Shown here one piece after another: positions 1 to 9,861 of a stretch of 64,000 nt of DNA. Each line of letters opens with the position of its first letter. Within the stretch, counting starts at the first letter, position 1. The position numbers and the translations under genes were made by a program. A model generated the notes under the pieces. That model did no database searches, was not told where the DNA came from, and saw only the letters and a list, made by a program, of their open reading frames with translations. The stretch comes from Paracamarosporium sp. OC-R06-R3 (Eukaryota > Ascomycota > Dothideomycetes > Pleosporales > Didymosphaeriaceae). The DNA lies in NCBI GenBank assembly GCA_019828545.1, contig JACVRA010000101.1, positions 54,658-118,657 on the forward strand, in the 5' to 3' direction.

Positions 1-302
1 TGTGTATCAACTAACTAGGTGTGCTATCTAGAAGCTGTAGAGTATGTACGTCTACCAGCGTAAACAGCGCTAGTCTCAGATAGGTTTAGCCTTCTCCCAG
101 AGGGAAAGAGCTTCTTGAACCGTCACAATAAACAAAAGAACACATGAATCCAGGCTCCAGGATCCAGATACTCATCACGTGACAGTGTGAGATCCCAGGT
201 CTCTTACCCAGTCCATCAACGCCAAGGCAGCCAATCAATAGACAACACTGACTCTCACACGGCACGTAAACCTTCCACCCTCCACCCCACGATATAAACG
301 CC
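1..302. other. intergenic, left edge
   Basis: No coding frame with a usable ATG is seen. The stretch is the upstream region of the kinase-like gene that starts at 303. No RNA gene or repeat was recognised. Confidence 0.5.
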
Positions 303-1520
303 ATGCAACCTTTATCACAAGAAACAGAGGTTATGAGCGTCACACCTCAAGGATCAGGCGCTCGAAACCCGCCTGCTAGCGAATCTTTAGCTTGTCAATT
401 CAACCAAATGGTTATGAGAAAGCTACAGAGAGCTTTGGAAGCGGACCCGGAGATCGACCTGGCTTCTGAAATTCCCTTGAATTATTCATGTCGTCTCGCT
501 GACCGAAAGGCTAAAGGTTTGTGGATATCGCATTCGATCCTTGAATCATGAAGCTGACATATAGTAGATGGTCGTGAGGAGCACCCACCCAGCAATATAG
601 AACACCCGAAAGTGGAGGTACCAAGATATCCCGACGATGTGCGACGGTTTCTCTACAAACATGATACGGTTACAGTTGTATTCCCGCTCTGTGACTGTGT
701 TCGAAGCCTTATCGACAACAACTATAGTGAATCGTCCCTGGCTTGCAGCATACGGACACTGGTCGAGAAGAGCGAAGTCATCTGGACACCAAAGCTTGGC
801 AACCACAAAATCGTTCTCAAATGCAACCCTGGAATTGCTATCAAGATCATATCAAAGATGGTTGACTACACCGAATACACAACCCTACAATACCTTGAGG
901 AACATGTGCCTAGCATTCCTGCGCCGCGCCCACTCGGACTTGTACAGCTTGGTAACATTTCCCTCATTTTTATGTCTCTCATACCGGGAATGACGCTTGA
1001 AGCCGCCTGGCCCGAACTAGACGACTCGCTCAAGCGTTCCGTTCAGAAACAACTAAATGATATCTTTGTAGAGTTGCGGTCTACAACCCGTCCCGAAAAC
1101 ATGTCACTCGGGGGAGTGGGAGGGGAGGGCTGCCAGGATCTGAGGAGGCATGTTCGGCGCACGAAAGAACCTATCTGGACGACGCAAGACTTCGACGATT
1201 GGCAGTTCTCCAATCCTCACTTTGGAAGCCCCATCTACATTGAAGTTATTCGCAGACTTTGCCCTCCTCTGTCGCAGAAACATGTTCTCAGCCATAATGA
1301 TCTCCGGCCGGACAATATTCTAGTGGAAATGGAAGAAGGGCAATGCCGCGTGACTGGCATTATTGACTGGCAATACAGCGGCTTTTACCCTGAGTATTAT
1401 GAGTCTACAAAGGTCATCAATGGACTGTCCACAAACGAGGCTTTTGATTGGTATCTATTCATCCCTGACTGCATATCACCGCTTCGGGATCCGCAGAAAT
1501 GGCTGCTTGACGCTCTGTAG
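303..1520 (+). CDS. APH-family (aminoglycoside phosphotransferase fold) kinase-like protein
   Basis: Model: join(303..516, 565..1520), 389 aa. The 48-nt intron starts GTTTGT, has a CTGAC branch site and ends ATAG; it removes two in-frame stops (549-551 and 555-557). The downstream open frame alone begins at a GTG (612), so the spliced ATG at 303 is preferred. The C-terminal half has the APH/protein-kinase-like active site: HNDLRPDN (about residue 315) is the Brenner loop with catalytic Asp and metal-binding Asn, followed by IIDWQYSG, the DFG-like metal site. Family members phosphorylate small molecules or act as uncharacterised kinases; fungi carry many copies and the substrate cannot be told from sequence. 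The C-terminus is slightly short after the IDW motif, with few of the usual trailing helices. Confidence 0.75.
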
Positions 1521-2502
1521 TGGATACATGTAGAGCAGTAGATTGGACATCCAGTGCAGATGGTAGACATTATCGATGAGTAACAGAACAAGCAAGTATA
1601 AACTTCGCAGATTTGGGTAGCGCCCAAGACGCGGTAACGTGAATTGCGCAACCATGGCTTTTTACAGATGTCCTCATTTACTGCTAATGCGTAAAGGGCA
1701 AAAACTGTGATGCTCGTGCAAACTCGATCATGGATTGATCCTTGAGCAATCCAGGGCATAGTGTATATCTACAATTCTAACGAACACTACATGTTGTACT
1801 AAATAAAGTTCAATTAACCTACGTTTTCTGCACAGCTCGCGCTGGCCATGACCCGCAGAAGTGATTGCCTGATGCTCAACATGTAGGGTAACAAAGCAAC
1901 GTCTAATGCAGAACGGTGGGCATCATCAATCAGGGACTGGAAGGTCAGATATGACTGATGCGTCGAGGTTAATTACAGGGATGGATCCCATCTCATCTTC
2001 CTGGGAGGCAATACCGTATTCGGCTAGGCTTGTCGATCATGGGCCCATATCGCAGAGTGTTGACTCTCCATTATGGATCCAAGGGTGTGTCAAGCCACAA
2101 TGTGTATCCACAGATTTGCAAGCACTGAAAATTGAAGGTTGGTGTAGCCCAATCGACATGCAGATTTGTTCGCTGCCGTGTCCAGCTTGTGCCGGTCGTG
2201 AGCAAGGCTGGCCTGCAGCGATTGGCGCAGGGATGCGCCGATGACGTCCTCGGCCAGGCCTCGCAGCTGCTTGGTCCAGGCTTCAATTGCTGCAGCTAGA
2301 GTACAGGCCCTGCTTTCCCGTAGCATGCACGCTATCGTGTCCTTCCGCTCCTTTCTTTTGTGTATTCTTACTGCACCATGTCTTTGCTTTAGCACGTTAA
2401 TGTAATACCACGATACCGCACGCGTCACCCCTCGCGAGACATCGGCACGCCACGAGCCAACAAGTAAGGGAGGGCTCAAATGCCCGAACCACGCCCACAT
2501 CC
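1521..2502. other. intergenic
   Basis: About 1 kb between the kinase-like gene and the Spo71-like gene, both transcribed rightward. Short frames on both strands lack start codons or recognisable families. It probably holds the 3' end of the first and the promoter of the second gene. Confidence 0.5.
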
Positions 2503-5500
2503 ATGGCACAACGCCCCCGAGATCGCTTCTCTCTCGCCGGACTCGTACACGGCCCAACGCCTGGTCAGCTTGCTCGCCCCGTCTGGGCAATTGGCAGCCA
2601 GCTAACGCTCGCAGCAACATGCGACGCCTGAGCATCTGCACCTCACTGCGCGCCGCTTCTTCATCGGGCCCATCCCAGTGCGCAACCCCGCTACGCCTCA
2701 AAGACACGCGCTGATGCGAGGACACAGGAAGCGTGGCTGAAGACGCACCGCCGCGACTGGTACAAGCACCACCTGCACTTCAACTACTCGACACGCACCG
2801 GCACCTTCTCGACGTCCGACCGCCGTGGCTCGCGCGACCGCCGCCTGACTGGCCTCGAGGGTCCCAGCTCGTCGGCCCTGTTCCAACACAGCTTCCCACA
2901 GCCCGAGGACATCGAAGCAGAAGATGAAGAGGGTCAGAACGGACAGACCAGCGGAGCATCCGCAGGCAAGGGGCAGACACCGCCTACAATAGAGATCCCC
3001 CGCGCGTCGCCACAGAAAGAGAATGTACAAACACCAGAAGAGGAAGAATTTGTCGACGCAGTGTCGGAGCCAGACGACGATCTGCGCGTGTACACCCACG
3101 AGGAAGAGCCCGAGCACGATTCCGATCCAGCCACGACGAAGCCAGAGCGCCGCGCAAGCTCCAAGTCCTTCGTAACCGCCTCCTCCATACCCGCGTCTGC
3201 TACCAAAGACGACAATGAAGCTATCCCATTCCCACACGAAGAGCAGGCACAGGCAAGTGGTTTACATGTTCCTACTGGATCTGCGGCGACCGGAAGCAAG
3301 AGCTTGGGCAAAAGACCACTGTCTACCGTGGAGAGCCCCACGGGTGGGCTCACGCCTACTTTCGGAGAGCCCTCGGTAGATGCTGTGTCTACCACGTCTT
3401 TGCTGCGCAAGGCTGACAGTCATAAGGATTCCCCTGTTGCTGAACCCGTGTCGCCGGCCAAGGGTATTCTTGCGAAAGCAAAGAGGAAGTCACAGATGAC
3501 ATCGTCAGAGTCGGCCGGGTCTCCGCTCGAGCGCGCTGGCGAGTCGCTCTCCCGCAAGAAGTCTAACCTGCGTAACCTGGTCAAGTTCGATATTCCCGAA
3601 GATTCAAAGCGTGCGTCTATTCATTTCAGGGCAAAGCAAGCGCAGATGACGGTACAGAGGGCGTCGACGAAGCTCAAGAGGAGAAAGATCAAGGACGGTC
3701 TTGTGGTCAAGATGGAGCGCATGCTGATACGGGTTGATTCGGCTGGAAGAGAGGTTCCGGACGACTTCGATGAGAATGCGAGCCAAAAGATCGATTCCAG
3801 GGTCAAGGATAAGTGGAGGGAGTACATGGTCGTCTGTCGGCACAGTGAATCTGAGGACGCTGATTTTGTACTGCAAATGTACAAGACTAGGGTAAGTGCG
3901 ATTGTGTATGCATTTTGGTCAGTGCTCATGAGAACTAGGTCATTCCCGAAATTGAAGAGCCAAATGCCAGCAAGCAGGCCGCGTATGAGATACCACTTGG
4001 ACGAAAGATCACGAAGGTCAACCTTTACTCTTCCCTGGACAAATCTGTTGTTGTGTGGATGCCAGTATCCCGAGGCACGAGGATCTTCATTATGCAGGCC
4101 CGGACTGCTTCCAGTGCGGTAGAATGGTACACCTTTTTACGCAACGTCATGGGCTGGCGCCGTGCATCAGAACTTCAGATCAATATACCAGACATGAGCG
4201 TCAGTCTCCGCATCTCCGATCCTTTCAAAAGGCTCGAAGCATCTCAGAGCGAGGCTCAGGAAGCCAGCGACTCCGATAATGAAGAAGCCATCTTGAAGAC
4301 GATGCAGGAAGAGCAAGCAGTTGCTCAAGCGCTAATTACACAGTGTCTTGATCAGCTCGAGGACGCGCCGGAGTGGGCCGATATACTCGATTCGTGGGCT
4401 AGAAACCAGCGAATAGGACTTGCATGGAAGCGCTATGATCGTCTCGAGTGGATACACGGAGCGAACGAGCGCAAAATGTACGGCACGATAGCTATGGCGA
4501 AATCGCACGAGCTGGAGCTTCGACCCAAGATACATTACCCCACCACGGCAGTAACTCGTAAGAAGCATAGAACGCTGACCGAACCGGTCCCGGTAGAAGG
4601 CTTCCTCATCAGACTCACTAGCCAGCGCGGCCGGGCAAGGCGGCTAGGTCTAATGTACCACAAGCAGTTGTACTTCGCCACTCACGATCAATTTCTCCTC
4701 TTCCTACGACCGACCAATGCTACGCCGCCTCCACCTCCTGAGATGCCTGCGCCAGAGGGATCAGCAGTTCCATCAGCTCGTGCCATCAAAGATCATACTC
4801 CTGAATCATGGGCTGTTGACCCGTACCCGGTCAAAGATGACCACATCGAATGGCTATTGGAAGGTCACTCAGGGACCCCAGAATCCCGGAGACTTCACGA
4901 CAAAGATGCAGCAGACGAGGCTCAGCGAAAATCACAGAACCTGCTCAACTGCGACGGATACATCGACATGGCAAACATCATCAAAGTACGCAAATCGCAG
5001 ATCGGATCAACACCAGTTGATGAGAACATCGACAGTGGATCGGACGTAGATTTCGATGAGGACATAGACGATTCCACGAGGGATGACGGCGTCACGAAAG
5101 AGGTCGACATCGACCGGACGTTTGAGCTCGTGATGCGGAATGGCTTGATCATTCGTTTGCAGGTCAGTATCGCATCTCTGCCACCCTTTGAACATACACT
5201 GACATTACCAAGGCTGCCGATAAAGCCCGCAGAAAAGAATGGGTCAAGCATCTCCGCGCCCTTGCAAAGTATTGGAAATTTCGCACGGCCGCCGACATCA
5301 CGCTCTACAAGACCACCCGCAGCCGGAACCTCAGCGCACTCAACATCGACGAAGAAGCAGAAGCCTACATCGGGCAGTTCGCCAAGAAATGGGAAGTGAC
5401 GCAGTCCTTCGCATCGCCTCTGCTCTACAACATGTGCGGCGTCGCGTCCTGCCGCTCCATCCACATGAGCGGCACCCTCTATCGCAAGCCGCGCATCCAC

Positions 5501-6052
5501 GCCCCCTTCACCCGCTGCAGCGTCCTCCTCACCGCAGGCACCCTGCTCATCTTCCAGAACGTGCTCCGCAGCGGCACAGGCAAGCAACTCGCGCACATCC
5601 ACCACGAGCGCATGGCAAACCTCGACCTCCGCGACTGCTACATCTACTCCGGCCTCCTCACGGAATCAGACCTCCTGTATCAAAACCAAACTTTCGACTC
5701 CAATAAACCAGGCCACCACGCCCTCCCCAAAATCTACCTCGAAGACGGATGGACGAGTACGGATGAAGACGTAATGACTACATTCGTCGTCTGGCACGGG
5801 AAGAGCAAGAGTTGGTTTCGCGCGGAGGAGGGCGCGGGGGAGGGCGAGAGGGAGAGAAAGGGCGGAAAGAGGACCAAGTTGAAAAGGGTCGCGAAGCTTG
5901 GGAGTAAGGGGCGCAGCGTGGTGTTCCGCGCGAGGAGTAGGGCGGAGAGAGATCATTGGGTGTTGGCGATTCAGAATGAGATCGAGCGTGTGCAGGGGGG
6001 TAAGAGTGAGGATTTTAGGATCGAAGAGGGAGGGAAGAAGGGTGGGGCGTAA
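2503..6052 (+). CDS. SPO71: Spo71-like sporulation protein with two PH domains
   Basis: Model: join(2503..2544, 2615..2677, 2728..3891, 3939..5162, 5213..6052), 1110 aa; all junction phases agree. The N-terminus reads RRFFIGPIP / EAWLKTHRRDWYKHH across the 2678-2727 intron, which I recognise as the Spo7_2_N-type signature of Spo71 homologues. An acidic, low-complexity stretch follows, then a first PH-like segment near residue 640 (VEGFLIRLTSQRGRARRLGL) and a second near residue 916 (MSGTLYRKPRIHAPFTRCSV). In budding yeast Spo71 sits on the prospore membrane through its PH domains and recruits the lipid-transfer protein Vps13; a similar membrane role in ascospore formation is inferred here. 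The first two small exons are the least certain: the frame upstream of 2615 meets a stop at 2603, and the ATG at 2503 joined by a 70-nt intron is the simplest solution. Confidence 0.75.
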
Positions 6053-7159
6053 TGGAGTGGGTTGAAGAGATGAAAGTTTTGGATATCCGTACTTGACGAG
6101 AGGGGGACTGAGTGTGGTTTTTGTCTTGTCCTGCATCTTAGCGTTCCAGCATGCATGTTTCCTGCTTGGGTAGTACTTCCTCTACTTACTTATTCCGCTG
6201 TAGTATACACACTAATATCTTTCGATTCTTGAATATACTTATCTATACGCTGAAACTGTTGTTCTTGGGTGAGGGGTGTGTTTGCGTTGCTGGACTACTA
6301 CACCAACGAGCTACGGAGATGTTTGATGGCTGCTATGATAGGAACGGGGGTGTCAGGTTGTTTGCATTGCGTTTAGGGTTTTGAATTTGGGGGTTGCGGC
6401 GTGGTGGCGGGGTGGTTTGGTGGTTTGGTGATGTGCTGGGCTGGGGGTTGGTATTCCTGAGTGCGAGGGTAGAAGGGGAGATGTAGATGCGATGGGAAGT
6501 TGATTTCTATGAGGAAGAGGGTTTGGGTATTTGGTGAGTGAGGATATATGGGGTGAAATAAGTGGATAACGTGTTGGGTGGTGTTTGTAGGATATCGGAG
6601 TGGTTTTGAAGGGAGGCTTGTAAGTGATACGTGGTTTGAGATACTACGTTTTGCTTTGCGAGGCAGCTTAAATTGACTGGAGTATTTGCCAGACTAGCTA
6701 CTGTTTTTCTACTATGAGGGATTTCGCACGCGTATACCACACGTAGGAAACAAGAGACAGATGTTTCCAACTTCACGCGTATTCGTGTTCACCCTCATAC
6801 GTAAGTGTAATTGTGGTGACGGCGTACTCTCACTCACTCACTCATTCACCTGGCAACCCAGTTGTCGAAATAAAAACAAACACACTCACTCAATCACCCA
6901 AACAATCGGTTTACCGTCAACCTGACACAAACTACACACAGCAAACTGTGTCCGCAACTTTGTGCAGGCAGATAAGTATCCACTGAGTCAGCCTATTGTT
7001 TGACGTCTATTTACTTGCTAGAGTTGCGATCATACGGGGAGTCACGAATTAAACGGTTGAGATTGGACGTTTGGAAGCTTGGGAGAGCGAGAGGTGCTGA
7101 AGCGGGCAGTACATGGAGAAGAAAACAACGCTGCTTGAAGAGGAGATCGAGCGAGAAGA
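6053..7159. other. intergenic with CTCA microsatellite
   Basis: About 1.1 kb between two rightward genes, partly G-rich on the + strand (6380-6480). A (CTCA)n simple repeat lies near 6829-6845. Frames in both directions are not gene-like. Confidence 0.5.
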
Positions 7160-9313
7160 ATGAAGCGCGGAGATATGAGAATGGACAAGATGATGGAAGA
7201 CGACGGTTTGGACAATGTTGGTATGCCGTCGCAGGATGATGTTGGTGCAACGCTAGGTGCGTCGAAAGAGACGAAGAACAGGACACCCAAGAGTACTACG
7301 AAAGCAAAGCGGGGTCATATCAGTTCTTACTCGAGAGCGGGTGTTATTGTGGCGTATGAGCGAAGTGAAGAGCAGGTTGATGCGGGGGCTGAGGAAGATG
7401 AGGTCTGGGTCCAAACGCAGATGCTTGTCTGCTTGAAGTTTTCGAGTCAAGGAGCGGCACAAGTGAGAAAGATAGTCGCTGGAGCGACGGCGGCTGGAGA
7501 GGCTCCAGGAGCAACGGTGGGTGCGTCTGGAGAGGATGTATCTAGCGAACTGCCATCGACTCCACAAGCCAGCGCTGCGGGTCTACACATGGTTGATCCA
7601 GACACCTTCCACGAATCGTCTCCAGGCTCAACGGCTGCATCTACAACTCGTTCCGACACCGACCGACCAGTACGAAACCTCGTCCCCTTCGAGCGCAAAT
7701 GGATCGACGAAACCCAGAACTTCAACATGAAAGCCGTCCTACAAACCCTCCGCCGACCGCAAATCGAAGCGCCCCCCTTATCCCAGCTCTACAACTGGTT
7801 CCCCTCCGCCGTCCCCGTCGACGCAATCTTTCCTCCAGGAATACCCCTCTCGGCCAAAGAAATCCTCGCCTTCTACCCACACCACATCCGCTGGAAAGGC
7901 GTCACCATACGACTGGTAAACAACGGCTACTTCGGCGACACAATCGTCGGCATGCAGTCTTTCTTCCGCGGTTTAGAAACCCACCCCCTCTCCACCACAA
8001 TCGTAAACCAATTCTTCCGCGACACGCTCAAGACGGATATCCCCGGCTTCAAGGTTTCCACGTTCAAGGGGAAGCCGGATAGGAATTTGAATACTGGGCA
8101 TTTGAAGACGTCGAGGTTCATTAGTGATACGAGGCATGGGTTCGTGGTACCTAGCTTTGACGATTTGCTGAGGGGGGTGGTATACTTGCCGTCTGGAATC
8201 GATGCGAGGGGCTTGACGCAATGTTTGGTATGGTATCTGGGTGTGCGGGATACGTTTACGCCGCGACTAGAGTTGAATGTTTTGCACGTGCAGGCTCTTA
8301 TAAGGGCGTTGAGGGTGCCGTTGAGGCCGTTTGGGCCACAGAATTTGGATGCGATGGCGTTGAGGGAGTGGAAGGGGAAGGAGGAGTTTGTGAAGAGGCG
8401 GGCGGAAGATGAGTTGTGGCAGAGTGGAGGTGAGAATATGGAACAAGTGCGAGAGGAGTTGAAGAGATCGAGGATGAGGATTGATCCAGAGAAGGAGACT
8501 GTGAGAGTGGATGTAGTGCTGCAGCTACGCCATGTGCTTACATTTCCGTATCTTTCCATCGGTGGGGTGGTGTGCAAGGCTCTGGAGATGGGCATTGAGA
8601 AGGCCGAAGCCCGGATGGTGGCGAGAGAAGCGCAGGAGAATCCAAGTGGAGAGTCAGACTCGAGTGGTACTGCTTGGAAGACGGAAGTGGATATAACAGA
8701 AAATCACGAGCAAGAGGAAGAAGGGATGGCAGAGTCCGTCGATCAGAAAGAAGCGAGGGCAAAAGATGAAGAAAAGCCGCCACTGCAGAACGGTGTCGCA
8801 GGGATGCCCATCGGCTACAAGATCCCTAGAAAGCGACGTCTGCCCGATAACGATACGTCTGAAGACGCTGGAGCGAGGCAGATCACAACACACTTTGGAG
8901 TACCAGACACACCGTTTGCATCGTGTGGAACGTTCAGGTCAGATTGTCGTTATGTGCCCGTTGCACCTCGACCGCCCACAACCTACAATGACTCAAGGAC
9001 ATCCAGCAGTAGAGCATCATCGTACTACGTCCCTGATACTACACTAGCAGAGCCTTTTGGTCCTCGACGCAGTTTGGATCCCGATCACTACCATTCATCA
9101 CCTTATATAAGTACGTTCTCAGAGCTGCGTCATGACCACCGCTATCGTCCTCAGGATTCTGGACGATGGCCCACAGCCAATGGCTCTCAATACCGGTTCG
9201 GCGGCACGCACTGGCCGTCGCACAACGAGCAGTACACGCCTTCTTTCCGACCCGGCTCATGGACCCCAAACACCTCAAGCGGTGCCAGGTACAACGGTGA
9301 TCGACGGATGTGA
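7160..9313 (+). CDS. conserved hypothetical protein, 717 aa, unknown function
   Basis: Single uninterrupted frame from a true ATG at 7160 to TGA at 9311-9313. I do not recognise the family. Residues roughly 1-170 are acidic and Ser/Thr-rich; residues about 170-420 look like a folded core rich in aromatic and hydrophobic residues (for example YNWFPSAVPVDAIFPPGIPL and DTRHGFVVPSFDDLLRGVVY); residues 480 onward are charged low complexity, ending in a Tyr/His/Arg/Ser-rich tail. No signal peptide or membrane segment is evident. A basic KIPRKRRLP-type cluster near residue 555 could be a nuclear localisation signal. The core looks conserved, so it is probably a real gene, but no role can be assigned. 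Confidence 0.7.
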   Translation: MKRGDMRMDKMMEDDGLDNVGMPSQDDVGATLGASKETKNRTPKSTTKAKRGHISSYSRAGVIVAYERSEEQVDAGAEEDEVWVQTQMLVCLKFSSQGAAQVRKIVAGATAAGEAPGATVGASGEDVSSELPSTPQASAAGLHMVDPDTFHESSPGSTAASTTRSDTDRPVRNLVPFERKWIDETQNFNMKAVLQTLRRPQIEAPPLSQLYNWFPSAVPVDAIFPPGIPLSAKEILAFYPHHIRWKGVTIRLVNNGYFGDTIVGMQSFFRGLETHPLSTTIVNQFFRDTLKTDIPGFKVSTFKGKPDRNLNTGHLKTSRFISDTRHGFVVPSFDDLLRGVVYLPSGIDARGLTQCLVWYLGVRDTFTPRLELNVLHVQALIRALRVPLRPFGPQNLDAMALREWKGKEEFVKRRAEDELWQSGGENMEQVREELKRSRMRIDPEKETVRVDVVLQLRHVLTFPYLSIGGVVCKALEMGIEKAEARMVAREAQENPSGESDSSGTAWKTEVDITENHEQEEEGMAESVDQKEARAKDEEKPPLQNGVAGMPIGYKIPRKRRLPDNDTSEDAGARQITTHFGVPDTPFASCGTFRSDCRYVPVAPRPPTTYNDSRTSSSRASSYYVPDTTLAEPFGPRRSLDPDHYHSSPYISTFSELRHDHRYRPQDSGRWPTANGSQYRFGGTHWPSHNEQYTPSFRPGSWTPNTSSGARYNGDRRM

Positions 9314-9861
9314 AGTGTTGGAATGGCGCTCGCTTGTATATTGGAATTCCGGTAGGCGTCTAATAACAGAAAGCTTAGCCTCCAAGGAATCCTCCATCGC
9401 TTAGTGCTAAGCCTTACCCTCATTTAGAGTAGCTCATACAATTTCCCCTGGTTCAAGTGCAAGGCTTCGGCAGGATTTAGGGGATTGCAAGGGTGGCTAC
9501 GAGAATTGCCCTTTGCACATCTGGCTTGCGTTTCTGCTATGTTAGGAGCCATGGTAAATTTATATGCATATGCGGGGACTTGAACCACCAACGACTTAGT
9601 TGCGAAGTAGCATATTCAAAAGCGATAGATGGAGGAATATTATTCCAAAACCACAGACCTACAGTTCAGCCTTGCGTTTCAATGAATGCTATGAAACACT
9701 ACAGCTCAGCCACACACACCCTATAACTGCATGCAATCTCCCCACCCAACTCCACAGAACGACCTGCCCTCTAACGTCGCGACACACGAAGCTCTCTGAG
9801 TGGGTGCGCGATCAAACACGGGAGTACAAGTCTTGCAACCGGACCGAGTGCCTTAGGAGAT
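9314..9861. other. intergenic
   Basis: About 550 bp before the NACHT gene. It contains a tRNA-like reverse-strand fragment near 9571-9625 that does not fold into a full tRNA. Otherwise nothing recognisable. Confidence 0.4.

Noticed and set aside
4922..5605. Reverse frame of 227 codons within the Spo71-like gene
   Set aside because: It is antisense to well-supported exons encoding the PH region.
9571..9625. tRNA-like string on the reverse strand (GGTTCAAGTCC B-box-like)
   Set aside because: The acceptor stem pairs 6 of 7 positions only if the body is about 38 nt; the T stem pairs poorly and no D arm or anticodon arm is present.
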